Shown piece after piece: positions 9,176 through 17,878 of a stretch of DNA of 59,072 nt. Every line of letters begins with the position of its first letter. Within the stretch, counting starts at the first letter, position 1. Source of the stretch: Streptomyces sp. RPT161. Lineage in GTDB: Bacteria; Actinomycetota; Actinomycetes; Streptomycetales; Streptomycetaceae. The notes under the pieces are model-generated. The model was not told the DNA's origin, ran no database searches, and saw nothing but the letters and a program-made list of their open reading frames with translations. The stretch lies in assembly GCF_027533845.1 (NCBI RefSeq), contig NZ_JAPZVN010000032.1, positions 1-59,072 of the forward strand. Reading direction: 5' to 3'. A program made the position numbers and the translations under genes.

Positions 9176-9562
9176 GTGGGGGACGGGGCGAAGGCGCACA
9201 GGGTGTACGAGGACGCCGTCGAGTACCTCTGCCGCAACATCGACGCGTTACGCGAACTGATCGGCCCGGAACTGTGGGAGCCGTCCTTCGCGGTCGTCCG
9301 GGACGGTGACCCCTCCGCCGGTGAATGGCGGGACGCCGTCCGCGAGTTGCACGACGCGGCCGAGGCGGCCGGGATCCCCGGCGGGATCGGCCTGCGTACC
9401 ACGATGGGCGCGGGCGGCTGGCCGTCCGGCCCACCGCCGCGGTCCGTCGGCTGGATCTGTCCCACGGGCCGCTGCGCCCGGGTTGACCTGCGCGAGGGAG
9501 CGGAGGCGCAGACGCCGGTGTGCGCCCTGGCCAGTCAGCCGATGCGACTGGTGGACGGCTGA
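9176..9562 (+). CDS. Small protein beside CHAT gene, with clustered cysteines
   Basis: This 128-aa protein starts at GTG 9176 with AGGGAG seven bases upstream; the in-frame upstream start at 9146 is rejected because it lacks such a site. The N-terminal half is acidic and helical (RVYEDAVEYLCRNIDALREL). The C-terminal part has GWICPTGRCARV followed by TPVCALASQPMRL, a cysteine pattern that could bind zinc or form a redox site. It is divergent from the CHAT gene and 5 bases upstream of a membrane protein gene. Likely a partner of the CHAT protein; function unknown. Confidence 0.7.
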   Translation: MGDGAKAHRVYEDAVEYLCRNIDALRELIGPELWEPSFAVVRDGDPSAGEWRDAVRELHDAAEAAGIPGGIGLRTTMGAGGWPSGPPPRSVGWICPTGRCARVDLREGAEAQTPVCALASQPMRLVDG

Positions 9563-9567
9563 GCCCG

Positions 9568-10368
9568 GTGGGACTGCTCGTCGAACTCCAAAAGCGCATA
9601 CCCGACGGGTGGTTCCTGCGACGGTTGCTGCCCGCCGCTTTCTTCGTCGTGATCGCGGCCGTGGGCGGCGGGCAGCTCGGCCAGCGCCACTGGGACGACC
9701 TCGGTCTCGCCCGCGAACGGATCGCCGGTGCGCTGCGGGTGAGCGGTGGCACGTCCACCCGTGCCGTCGCGTCGCTCGTGCTCTACGCGGTGGCGGTGGT
9801 GGCGGCCGCGTTCGCGGTACCGGTCGTCGCGCGGGCGATCGGTACGCTGGCGTCGGGGGCCTGGCCCTGGTGGCTGATGCCACTGGGGCGGCGACTGACC
9901 GCGTGGCGCGAACGGTGCTGGACACATCCCGAGGACATCGGGAAGGAGGCGGTCCGGGCACGAGCCGCGGGGAGGACACTCCGCGCCGATCGGCTCGACG
10001 CTCGCCGCGCCCGTACCGCGTCGACCAGGCCCAGCTCCCCCACCTGGTCGGGAGACCGGCTCCGCGCCACCGAGGCGCACGTCAAAGCGGGGACGGGACT
10101 CGACGTCGCGAGTGAGTGGCCCAAGCTGCTGCTGGTGGTGCCGGACACCTCCCGCACCGCCCTGAGCGACGCCCGCGACGCCTACGACGCGGCCTGCGAG
10201 GCCCTGGCGTGGAGCACCGCCCTCACCCTCCTCGGCACCTGCTGGTGGCCGGCGGCCCCGGCCGGGGCGCTGGTCGGGCTGCACTCCTGGCAGTCACTGC
10301 GGGAGGCGGTAGGGCGGTTGTGCAGGACCACGGAGGCGGTTTTCATGACGCAACACGGCGAGGGATGA
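9568..10368 (+). CDS. Membrane protein of the CHAT locus
   Basis: This 266-aa protein starts at GTG 9568, five bases after the preceding stop, so the two genes are co-transcribed. It has hydrophobic segments near residues 15-30 (LLPAAFFVVIAAVGGG), 65-90 (LVLYAVAVVAAAFAVPVVA) and about 220-245 (ALTLLGTCWWPAAPAGALVGL), with a basic cytoplasmic-looking middle. I recognise no named family. A membrane partner beside a CHAT protein would suit a membrane-acting effector, but that is inference. Confidence 0.7.
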   Translation: MGLLVELQKRIPDGWFLRRLLPAAFFVVIAAVGGGQLGQRHWDDLGLARERIAGALRVSGGTSTRAVASLVLYAVAVVAAAFAVPVVARAIGTLASGAWPWWLMPLGRRLTAWRERCWTHPEDIGKEAVRARAAGRTLRADRLDARRARTASTRPSSPTWSGDRLRATEAHVKAGTGLDVASEWPKLLLVVPDTSRTALSDARDAYDAACEALAWSTALTLLGTCWWPAAPAGALVGLHSWQSLREAVGRLCRTTEAVFMTQHGEG

Positions 10369-10481
10369 GGGCCGGGCACTCCCGGTTCGCGTCAACCGGC
10401 CGGGGGCGGAGGCATGACGTCGGGCTGCGCCGCCGCCTCCGTCCAGGTCACGCGGCATGTTCGCACTTGTGACGCCGGGTG

Positions 10482-10499
10482 GCGGTGCGGCCGCACCGC
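10482..10499. terminator. Perfect 18-bp palindrome between convergent genes
   Basis: GCGGTGCGG directly followed by CCGCACCGC forms an 18-base perfect palindrome in the short gap between the plus-strand membrane protein gene and the minus-strand SWIM remnant. Its position between converging genes suggests a terminator, although the absent loop would cost the innermost pairs. Confidence 0.35.
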
Positions 10500-10546
10500 T
10501 GCGGACAACACCATCTGGCGGCGCCGGTTCCCGGCGGCCTCAGGTG

Positions 10547-11248
10547 TCAACTGCCTGCGGATTCCCGGCGTTTCTCCCAGGCCGCGGCGAGGGCAGCGAC
10601 CGGGTCCGGGTCGGCTGCGGCGCATGGCCACCACTCGGAGTCCTCACGCTCGTACGGATGCCAGCGCATGTCCGGGCCGAGACGGAGTTGCAGTCCGGCT
10701 CCTTCCAGGGTGAGGCGGTTGCGCCACGCGCGCAGTCGCGGCTGGGCCTTGCTGTCATCCACGTCCTGTAGGGCCCGGGTCAGCGCGGTCCGGGCCGCGG
10801 CCATCGTTGCGGGCTCCGGGGTGAACGGCTTCTCGGCCGCGGTCACACCGGCGGGACCACCGTTCCGCCAGGCCCTTGTGAGGCGGGCGAGTTCGGTTGG
10901 GCGGATGCCCGTTCTGGCCTGGATGTTGTGGAACCACTCGGCGTCCCTGTGGGCGGCGGCCAGGCGCAACGCGTCCTGGTGCTGGGTGAGTTCCAGGGAT
11001 GTGGTGTCGCCGGCCAGCAGCCGGGCGGCGCGGGCGGCGGCGTCGGCGGCCAGGCGCCGCAGTCCGATGGCGGTCAGGCCGGAAGCCCGGGGCGGCTCTG
11101 GCGGAAGGGCTGGTGTCCGGGCGGCGGTGAGGGCGGGCGGTTCGGGTAGTTCGGGTCGGTCCGCGGCCCAGCGGGCGTACGCGGCGGCCGCGGGCAGACC
11201 GGGCGGTCCCCGAGGGTGCCACCCACTGGTCGAAGCGGGAGCTAGTCA
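10547..11248 (-). pseudogene. 5'-truncated SWIM zinc-finger family protein
   Basis: The frame from 11245 down to TAG 10547 is open and reads like the C-terminal half of Streptomyces SWIM zinc-finger proteins: LPAAAAYARWAAD, LRLAAAHRDAEWFHNIQART, LARAWRNGG-like LTRAWRNGGPAG, then LRAWRNRLTLEGAGLQLRLG and WWPCAAADPDPVAALAAA. The N-terminal half with the CxC...CxH zinc motif is absent: the frame meets a TGA at 11246-11248 and upstream DNA is non-coding. So the gene is beheaded near 11.22 kb. This is a plausible left junction of the accessory region. The family call is from memory of the family pattern. Confidence 0.6.
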
Positions 11249-11723
11249 AGCGGCCCTCACCCTCACGTGACCCGCACAGCGCACCATTCCCGGCATCGCC
11301 ACGCAGGCCTGACACACCCCCAGGCCCACGTCAACTGATCACCCGGCGTCTCCCGAGGAGTTGCACCCGTGCAGCCGCAATCCCATGCCCGTGCCTGGTG
11401 TTTGATCGCGCGCCCCGCTACCTCCGGGCCCCAGTACGTCCGCCACGCAGCGCGTGGTGGACCCGAGTTGCATGGTCGAGGGGGAGGCTGGTGCTGTCGG
11501 CGGTGCACCAATCGCACACGGTGGCGACTCAGGATGCCGTGCTGGTCGCCGAGGAGGCGTGGGTGATCGTGTACGCCGCACGCCTCACAGATCTGTTACA
11601 GGCGAGAGCCGCGCGGCCGCCAGCAGGATCGCGTCACAGCACGTTGAGCACGTTACTTTCATAGGCCTTTGTGCATTTGATGCTGTTTCGTCTTACCGAC
11701 GACGGAGCTATCTCCTTGCGCGC
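11249..11723. other. Non-coding stretch before the exporter
   Basis: No convincing gene on either strand. Short open frames here lack ribosome sites, have poor codon bias and no family resemblance. It holds the junction between the truncated SWIM gene and the LAP-cluster exporter promoter, so it is a candidate integration scar. Confidence 0.45.
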
Positions 11724-11757
11724 CCTAACAGCGATAGGGTTCACTAACACCATTAGA
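11724..11757. promoter_or_regulatory. Tandem TetR-type operators before the MFS gene
   Basis: ACTAACACCATTAGA (11743-11757) is a near copy of the palindrome TCTAACACCGTTAGA found upstream of the TetR gene (16256-16270): 13 of 15 positions are identical. A weaker copy, CCTAACAGCGATAGG (11724-11738), lies 19 bases to the left. The pair sits 50 bases before the exporter start, the usual position for repression by a TetR protein. Confidence 0.7.
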
Positions 11758-11806
11758 GGTGTGGGGGCGCGCCCCTGCTCCGACACGTATGAAGGGGGAG
11801 GGTGCC

Positions 11807-13537
11807 ATGGCCCACGCCGGTACCCGGGCGGTTCCAACGCACCGGCCACACGCCAGGAGTCCCCGCACAGGGCTTGTTATCGCTCTCGTGCTGGTCGCCG
11901 CGTTCATGCAGTTGGTGGACGTCAGCATCGTCAACGTCGCTGTTGCTGCGATCCAGAGGGGATTAGGGACCACATACAGCCAGCTCCAATGGGTGCTTGC
12001 CGGGTACACGCTGGCGTTCGCCGTGCTCTTGGTCGCTGGTGGACGACTCGGTGACCGGTGTGGACGCAAGCGTATGTTCCTACTTGGCATGACCGGTTTC
12101 ACCATTGCATCTCTGCTGTGTGGTGCTGCTCAAACACCGGGCATGCTGGTCGGTTCGCGGTTAGCGCAGGGACTGACTGCCGCTTTGATGTACCCGCAGG
12201 TCTACTCCGTCATCCAGGTCACCGTGCCGCGCAAGCAACGGGGCGCCGCTCTGGGAGCGTTGGGCGGTGTTATCGGGCTGGCGGCGATTACCGGACCTCT
12301 CGTTGGCGGGCTACTCATCCAAGCCGACTTGTTTCACTGGGGGTGGCGGCCGATCTTCCTTGTCAACGTCCCCATTGGCGTCATCACCGTTCTGCTGGCG
12401 ATGCGCTACATGCCTGAGTCACGCGCCGAGGAGCCGGACCCGATCGATTGGGTCGGCGTCGCGCTGGTCTCCATCAGCATCGGCGCGCTGGTATATCCCC
12501 TTGTCCAAGGACGCGACATGGGCTGGCCGCAGTGGTTGATCGGCATGCTGGGCGCGGGGGTCTGCGGGCTGCTCATGTTCGCCGTCTACGAGCACTACAG
12601 AGAACGTGTCGGTCGCGCCCCCCTCATCCGCATGAGCCTGTTCAAGAACCGGGGTTTCACTGGCGGACTGGTGCTCATTCTCCTCTTCTATGGTGCCTTC
12701 CTCCCGTTCTTCTTGATCTTCAGCGTGTACATGCAGGCCGGCCTCGGCTACTCCGCGCTGTACACCGGTGTCGCCCTCGTCCCCTACGCTCTTGGCTCCG
12801 GCCTGGGTTCTGGGGTATCGATCGCGCTCGCGCCACGCCTTGGCCGAAACATCCTGCACATCGGGCTGGGTCTGCTCATCGCTGGCACGTGCTGGATCAT
12901 GTGGACTGTGCGGCAGCATGGAACAGACCTTCGCACCCTGCAACTGCTGCCGTCGTTGCTTGTCGCCGGCCTCGGGTTCGGGCTGACGGTCACCCCGCTG
13001 GTGACACTTATCCTCGCGAAGGTGCCTGCCTACCACGCAGGGTCAGCTTCGGGGACGCTCACCACGGTCCAGCAGTTCGGCAGTGCCGTCGGTATCGCCG
13101 TCCTTGGCACCCTCTTTTTCGGGATGCTTGGTTGGCACTCCAACACTGTCACTGCACACCAGGCACCCGCCATCTCCCGACAACTGTCGACGGCAGGGCT
13201 TTCTGCCTCTGATGCCGCAATCAGCGTCCGGGAATATGGGAAGTGTTTCCGCGACCGGGCCAGTGAAAAAGACACCTCCGTGACACCGGCCAGTTGCCGA
13301 TTGGCGGAAGCGGACACTCGAAAATTTGGTCACGCGGAAGGAGCCAGCCACGTTCTCGCCACATCCGCGCAACAGGCAAATCGAGTCAATTTCGCGTGGT
13401 CGGTACAGCACACATTAATTCTGCAAATCGCCTTGTTCGCCACTTGCTTCCTGATCGCGTTTGCGCTACCAAACGTGCGAGGCAAGGAACTGGCGGAGTT
13501 TGAGCAGCAAAGCCAAGACGCAGTCATTATTGGCTGA
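11807..13537 (+). CDS. DHA2-type MFS drug/peptide exporter
   Basis: This 576-aa protein is a 14-helix major facilitator of the EmrB/QacA group. Visible hallmarks are LVDVSIVNVAVAAIQRGLG in helix 1, GGRLGDRCGRKRMFLLG in loop 2-3, GGVIGLAAITGPLVGGLL in helix 5 and WRPIFLVNVPIG. A hydrophilic stretch of about 90 residues before the last helix (about 470-550) contains two Cys. ATG 11807 has GGGGGAG six bases upstream; the longer frame from 11759 is rejected. Operators shared with the TetR gene at 16217 imply TetR control. It probably exports, and gives resistance to, the peptide made by the LAP cluster. Confidence 0.88.
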   Translation: MAHAGTRAVPTHRPHARSPRTGLVIALVLVAAFMQLVDVSIVNVAVAAIQRGLGTTYSQLQWVLAGYTLAFAVLLVAGGRLGDRCGRKRMFLLGMTGFTIASLLCGAAQTPGMLVGSRLAQGLTAALMYPQVYSVIQVTVPRKQRGAALGALGGVIGLAAITGPLVGGLLIQADLFHWGWRPIFLVNVPIGVITVLLAMRYMPESRAEEPDPIDWVGVALVSISIGALVYPLVQGRDMGWPQWLIGMLGAGVCGLLMFAVYEHYRERVGRAPLIRMSLFKNRGFTGGLVLILLFYGAFLPFFLIFSVYMQAGLGYSALYTGVALVPYALGSGLGSGVSIALAPRLGRNILHIGLGLLIAGTCWIMWTVRQHGTDLRTLQLLPSLLVAGLGFGLTVTPLVTLILAKVPAYHAGSASGTLTTVQQFGSAVGIAVLGTLFFGMLGWHSNTVTAHQAPAISRQLSTAGLSASDAAISVREYGKCFRDRASEKDTSVTPASCRLAEADTRKFGHAEGASHVLATSAQQANRVNFAWSVQHTLILQIALFATCFLIAFALPNVRGKELAEFEQQSQDAVIIG

Positions 13538-13565
13538 TCGGAATTCGCGAAAATGGCTCCATCAT

Positions 13566-14069
13566 CTAGATGGGGCCATTTCGCATTTCCTCGCCATTCT
13601 GCATCTCCGGGCGTCCAGCCTCCGACGCTAGGCCACGGCGTTCCGCGAGCTCCAGTCGATAAACAACCTCCAACAGGTCCATGACCTGCTGGCGCCGAGC
13701 TTGCGATAACTGGGCGGCGCGCATCGCAATCAGCTGTACCTGGCCATCCCCCATGATCCTGTCGAAACGACTTATCTCCGCTTCCAGTAACGCCAGCTTC
13801 TTGGTGACCCGATCGGCTGTTTGGTCGTCGAAGAAGTAGGCAACTGGAACGCTAAAGAAGTCAGCAAGAGCCTGCAGGTGACTGAGGGTGGGATTCGTCT
13901 TCTTGCTCTTCCGCAGCTGCCAAATGTAGCTCTGCGAGATCATGACCCCTGTGTTGCGGATGGCCGCCGCGACGTGCTCGTTGCTGTACTCGCGCCCTGC
14001 GGGTGACTTGGTTGCCGCGAAGAGATAATTGAGTTTGTCGGCCAAGGTCTGGCCTGCCAGTTCCATCAT
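13566..14069 (-). CDS. XRE-family regulator of the LAP region
   Basis: This 167-aa protein has a helix-turn-helix region at about residues 25-65 (EHVAAAIRNTGVMISQSYIWQLRKSKK), then LADFFSVPVAYFFDDQ, and a helical C-terminal half. It has the same build as the regulator at 3802-4323 (both have the V-P-x-A-Y-F-x-D-D signature), though overall similarity is modest. GGAGG lies about nine bases before ATG 14069; the upstream in-frame extension to 14174 is unlikely. It is convergent with the MFS gene and likely a cluster-situated regulator. Confidence 0.8.
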   Translation of the reverse strand: MMELAGQTLADKLNYLFAATKSPAGREYSNEHVAAAIRNTGVMISQSYIWQLRKSKKTNPTLSHLQALADFFSVPVAYFFDDQTADRVTKKLALLEAEISRFDRIMGDGQVQLIAMRAAQLSQARRQQVMDLLEVVYRLELAERRGLASEAGRPEMQNGEEMRNGPI

Positions 14070-14174
14070 GCGCAGCCCCTCCGCCCGAGCAACTATTAGT
14101 TCCCCGTGTAAGCAATATACCATGCGCAACCGATTAGTCCCCCCGTCTTTTCTGCCCGTTAGAACCTTGCGCAT

Positions 14175-14721
14175 CGATATTGCTTAGCCGGCATTGCCCT
14201 GGCACCCATGTCAAAGGAGCCCCATGGTGAGCTAGCGGGCAGTAAGTTGGGGTCTTGATCATCTGCAAGAGCAAAACTAGCCATTTGTTGAGACGTGGGC
14301 ACCCACTGTAACTATGTTGAGTGAATTTCACTCGTGTGATTAACTGGATGTCGAGGGTTCCACCGAGGTGAACAGCCAGAGGGACGTACCTTGTTCGCCA
14401 GTGGACACCGCGAGTAGTCCGCGAGCCGCCGGGGGAGCTACGGATGCAAGGGCCACGAGACCGCAGAGAATCGTTTCTGCTTGCCGTCGCCATGCCTCCT
14501 CATCGTAAGTTGGGACACACCCGACTGCCTGTCCATGCTTCCCCGCGTTAAGTGGCCGAGACTCCCGCGTCCAAGGGTGCGCACTCGGCCAACAGGGCGC
14601 CGGATGTAGATATTTCAGTGGTGGCGACGGGGCTGACCGTCGAATTTACACCCACAAGAAGGCACAGGTGTGTATCCCGGACCTGCAACGGTTAAGGCAT
14701 ACACGGCTCCAAGGGGGGTTG
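14175..14721. promoter_or_regulatory. Regulatory gap with a perfect palindrome
   Basis: This gap of about 550 bases separates the divergent XRE (minus) and MmyB-type (plus) regulators and has no convincing gene. GAGTGAA-T-TTCACTC at 14319-14333 is a perfect 7-bp-arm palindrome typical of a repressor site. The DNA here is less GC-rich than the surrounding genes. Which regulator binds is not known. Confidence 0.4.
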
Positions 14722-15495
14722 ATGATCACGGCAACCATGCCGAGGCACCGAGAACTCCAGACATTCCTGCAGCGATGTCGCGACCGTGTTGGTATCTCGC
14801 AAAAGACCATGGCGGAACGATTACACTTATCGCCCCGCGGATATTGGAACCTTGAACAAGGGCGTATCCGCAACCCCAGCACTGAGATCCTGGACGAGCT
14901 CGCTGTCATCCTAAAATTGGGTGCGCGTGAACGCTGGACGCTCTACATGCTCGCCGTGCGCCATGATCCGCCACCGCTGCGTAGCGCCCCGCTGGAGGAT
15001 GCATCCGCGTTCGCGGAGCTGTTGGCGGTACAACGATGCCCAGCCGTCGTCGTGGATCCCGCCTGGCAGATCGTCGCTTCCAACGGGGCCTACCGCAAGC
15101 TCCCTTTAGCGGATGTCGGCCAAGACAGCTTCATGCGCCAGGTGCTGCTCACTCCACAGGTCCGCGACACGCTTCTCGGCGACTGGGACGATGCATGGGC
15201 AGCGCCTCTGCTCGGTGAGTTGCGCACCGCGTCCGAGGTGCATCCTGACGCGGACTGGCCCAAGTACCTGCTGCGTGCCATCACCCGTGACGAGCGGCTA
15301 CGGCGGGTGTGGCGGCGCATGGATGCCCACCCCCTGGCGGATGCTGTCATCACGCGCCCGTTCTGCCATCCGGCGTGGGGGCCGCGCGTGACCGTGGTGG
15401 AGACCGTTCCCCGGTACCTGACCGGGCACAAGATCATCTCGCTGGTTCCCTTGGAGCCGCAGCAGGCTACTCCACCGACGGTCGATCACCCGTAA
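14722..15495 (+). CDS. MmyB-like XRE transcriptional regulator
   Basis: This 257-aa protein has an N-terminal XRE domain (LQTFLQRCRDRVGISQKTMAERLHLS; then RGYWNLEQGRIRNPSTEILDELA) and a C-terminal MmyB-type ligand-binding domain, marked by CPAVVVDPAWQIVASNGAYR, LLGDWDDAW, and the repeated Arg-rich helix ITRDERLRRVWRRMDAHP. Such regulators in actinomycetes often sit in natural-product clusters and are thought to bind a small ligand. ATG 14722 follows GGGGGG; the in-frame upstream start at 14668 is rejected. Confidence 0.83.
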   Translation: MITATMPRHRELQTFLQRCRDRVGISQKTMAERLHLSPRGYWNLEQGRIRNPSTEILDELAVILKLGARERWTLYMLAVRHDPPPLRSAPLEDASAFAELLAVQRCPAVVVDPAWQIVASNGAYRKLPLADVGQDSFMRQVLLTPQVRDTLLGDWDDAWAAPLLGELRTASEVHPDADWPKYLLRAITRDERLRRVWRRMDAHPLADAVITRPFCHPAWGPRVTVVETVPRYLTGHKIISLVPLEPQQATPPTVDHP

Positions 15496-15497
15496 GG

Positions 15498-16217
15498 CTA
15501 CGACCGGGTCTGGGCCGTGATGCCGTCGAGTAGGCAGGCTAGACCGAACGCGAACCGTTCGTCGTTTCCGGCCCTGGTGAGTTGGTCGGCGAGTGCCACG
15601 GTGTGAGGGAATGTCTCCCGCGACAACGCCTGGAGGCCCTCACGGACTTCCTTGAGGTAGTCGCGGGGGGCCTCACCCCTGGCGACGGGACCGGACATCG
15701 GCGTGGTCTCCCACAGCACGAACCCGTGGATGTACACCAGGCACATGATCAGTGCGTCAGCACTTTCGCGGTCCGCTAGGCCGGCGTTCCGGAGCCACCC
15801 CAGTAGCCGTTCGAGGTGGTTCAGCATGTGGGGGCCGAGCACGAACCGGTTGGCGAGGATCTGTGCCGCATCTCGCTTGGACAGCAGGTAGCGACGGAAG
15901 GCGTGCCCGAACGTACTCAGGCCATCCCTCCAATCCCCAGTGACGGGCAGTTGATCGAAGGGGAAGTCAGCGAACAGGGCCTCGGCCAGCAAGTCGATCA
16001 GGTCATGCTTGTCCTTGACATGCCAATACAGGGTCGGGGCCTGGATGCCCAGCCGCTCGGCGAGTTTCCGCATGCTCAGCCGGTCCAGCCCGTCGGCTTC
16101 AACAAGCTCGAATGCCGCGGAGACGATGCGGTCGACGGTCACCGGATCCCGTTCGAGGCGTGGCTCGGTGCGGCGCCTGATCACTGCTCGTCTGCGGGCA
16201 CCCGCGTCCGCCACCAC
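15498..16217 (-). CDS. TetR-family repressor of the LAP exporter
   Basis: This 239-aa protein has a TetR DNA-binding domain (RIVSAAFELVEADGLDRLSMRKLAERLG, then APTLYWHVKDKHDLIDLLAEA) and a TetR_C-like ligand domain (YIHGFVLWE). GTG 16217 is preceded by AGGAGG; GTG 16214 is equally possible. A perfect palindrome lies 39 bases upstream (16256-16270), so it is probably autoregulated. The same motif at the MFS promoter indicates that it controls the exporter, likely releasing DNA when the peptide product binds. Confidence 0.87.
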   Translation of the reverse strand: MVADAGARRRAVIRRRTEPRLERDPVTVDRIVSAAFELVEADGLDRLSMRKLAERLGIQAPTLYWHVKDKHDLIDLLAEALFADFPFDQLPVTGDWRDGLSTFGHAFRRYLLSKRDAAQILANRFVLGPHMLNHLERLLGWLRNAGLADRESADALIMCLVYIHGFVLWETTPMSGPVARGEAPRDYLKEVREGLQALSRETFPHTVALADQLTRAGNDERFAFGLACLLDGITAQTRS

Positions 16218-16255
16218 TCGTCCTCCTCATCCACGCAAACTGCGGCCACCCGCCA

Positions 16256-16270
16256 TCTAACACCGTTAGA
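16256..16270. promoter_or_regulatory. TetR operator (autoregulation)
   Basis: TCTAAC-ACC-GTTAGA is a palindrome with 6-bp arms and a 3-bp centre, between the TetR start (16217) and the LLM stop (16305). It matches the general TAAC-n3-GTTA pattern of TetR operators and recurs at the MFS promoter. Confidence 0.72.
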
Positions 16271-16304
16271 CGAGCGGGTGGCTAGTTGTCTCGCCTGGCA
16301 GTAC

Positions 16305-17369
16305 TCAGCCGACCTTCGGCATGACCTCCTGCGCGAAGAGCCGCACGTTCCGTTCCATCGACGCCGCCTCCTGCCCTCCGTAGTCAATCTGCCACAGCAT
16401 CATGTCCAGATACAGCTGCTCGCGCAGCCACTCGATCTTCTCCAGCACAGTTTCGGGGCTGCCCACCACGCCAGTCGCGTTGCTGCGTAGATCTTCCTCG
16501 GACGCGCCCACAAACGTCTTCCCGGGGGTCGAGTAGCCGGGATAGGCGGTCGATTTCACTCCGGTCCACGAGTTCGCAGCTTCACCCCACACCTGGAGGT
16601 ATTCCCGTAAGTACGGCGCCGCCACACGGTAGGCCTCTTCGTCCGACTCCGCGACGTACAGCGGCACGCTCAGTCCAACCCGCGGCTTAAGGCCCGCACT
16701 CCCGTGTTGGTCCTCGAACGTCTCCCGGTACACCTCGACCATCTCGCGCATGCGCGGCAGTTCATCCTCCTTCGGCGGGGAGGCGATCAGCAAGGAGAAG
16801 CCCTTCTCCCCGATCCACGCGAAGCTCTCCCGTGAGCGGACCGCGGCGACCCACACTGGCGGATGGGGCGCCTGAGTGACTGGAGGCAGCGAGGTGGCAT
16901 CGGTGTAGCGGAAGAACGGCGTATCTTCCGATGCCTTCTCCTCAGCCCACAACCGTCGGACGGCCTCGATGGTCGCGGTGAACTTGGCGCGGCTGTCGTC
17001 CAAGTCGATGCCAAACACGTCGAACTCGTAAGGCAACCAGGCTCGTGCGAAGCCGACTTCAAGGCGGCCACCGCTGATCGCGTCCAACTGGGCTGTATCA
17101 GCGGCGAGTTGTACGGGGTGGTGGAATGATGCCTGGATCCCTCCCGTCATTAGGCGGATCTGGCTGGTCTGAGCGGCCACGGCCGAGAGGAAGGCCAGCG
17201 GGCTGGGGCAGTAGCCGCCGTAATCACGCAGGTAGTGCTCGGTCATCTTCACATAATCGAAGCCGAGTTGGTCTGCCAACCGCGATACACGCAGGGCATC
17301 GGCGAAGTAGTCTCTCGCTGACCTGTGGTGAGGTCGGCAGTCTGGAAGTAGCGATATCCCGTGCTTCAC
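16305..17369 (-). CDS. Luciferase-like (LLM) flavin-dependent monooxygenase
   Basis: This 354-aa protein has the bacterial luciferase fold signature: SRLADQLGFDYVKMTEHY near residue 35, LMTGGIQASFHHPVQLA, LDAISGGRLEVGFARAW and HPPVWVAAVRSRESFAW. It would use FMNH2 or F420H2 and O2. GTG 17369 has AGGAGG six bases upstream and overlaps the stop of the preceding CPBP-like gene (GTGA); the longer frame is rejected. It is the last enzyme of the precursor-led minus operon, so it likely oxidises the LAP peptide, for example by N-hydroxylation or oxime formation; the reaction is inference. Confidence 0.82.
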   Translation of the reverse strand: MKHGISLLPDCRPHHRSARDYFADALRVSRLADQLGFDYVKMTEHYLRDYGGYCPSPLAFLSAVAAQTSQIRLMTGGIQASFHHPVQLAADTAQLDAISGGRLEVGFARAWLPYEFDVFGIDLDDSRAKFTATIEAVRRLWAEEKASEDTPFFRYTDATSLPPVTQAPHPPVWVAAVRSRESFAWIGEKGFSLLIASPPKEDELPRMREMVEVYRETFEDQHGSAGLKPRVGLSVPLYVAESDEEAYRVAAPYLREYLQVWGEAANSWTGVKSTAYPGYSTPGKTFVGASEEDLRSNATGVVGSPETVLEKIEWLREQLYLDMMLWQIDYGGQEAASMERNVRLFAQEVMPKVG

Positions 17370-17878
17370 GAAGGTCCTCCTGAAAGTGATTGGTTGGGCG
17401 GTTGCAGGGAAGTGAGGGAGACGAAAGCGGCATTGGCCACGGCGAGTGGAAGGACGGTGTGCGTCTTGCTGTACAGCAGGGCGTGCACGCATCCGGTCAC
17501 CGTCCCGACGACGGCAGCGAGACATCTCGCCTCCGTTCCACGTGCGGGTACCGTCATGACCAGCAGCGACACCATCACCGACACAGCCACCGCCAGCTCT
17601 GTCCGGCCTCCGGTAACCGCGATGGCGCCAGCCCGCAACATGAGCTCCTGGACGAGACCGATGAGGACGAACGCGGCGACGGTCGCCATGGTCGGGAGCC
17701 TGCGGGCAAGAGCGCGGTAGGGGCGGACCGCGTCGCTACCGACGATGGCCATCCAGTTGTCCTCGCCAATCGGCTCGTACCGCACCGCGCTGGCCACGAT
17801 GGTGGACAGCAGGCCGCATATGGCGAACTCGCCCGTTCCGAGAAGCACACCCAGTGCCAGTAACGCCGCCGCGGTCAT
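17366..17878 (-). CDS. CPBP-like membrane protein with degenerate active site
   Basis: This 170-aa protein has four to five hydrophobic segments. The motif VQELMLRAGAIAV sits where CPBP/CAAX-type proteases have EExxxR; the first Glu is Gln and later His motifs are not evident. It directly follows, and overlaps by ATGA, a normal CPBP gene. ATG 17878 has AAGGAGG. It may be a non-catalytic partner of the true CPBP protease, an immunity protein or an unrelated membrane protein. Similar CPBP proteins (SagE, PznE) occur in other LAP clusters. Confidence 0.6.
   Translation of the reverse strand: MTAAALLALGVLLGTGEFAICGLLSTIVASAVRYEPIGEDNWMAIVGSDAVRPYRALARRLPTMATVAAFVLIGLVQELMLRAGAIAVTGGRTELAVAVSVMVSLLVMTVPARGTEARCLAAVVGTVTGCVHALLYSKTHTVLPLAVANAAFVSLTSLQPPNQSLSGGPS

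Noticed and set aside
16218-17525. Longer LLM start at 17525
   Set aside because: It overlaps the CPBP-like gene fully out of frame; GTG 17369 has AGGAGG.
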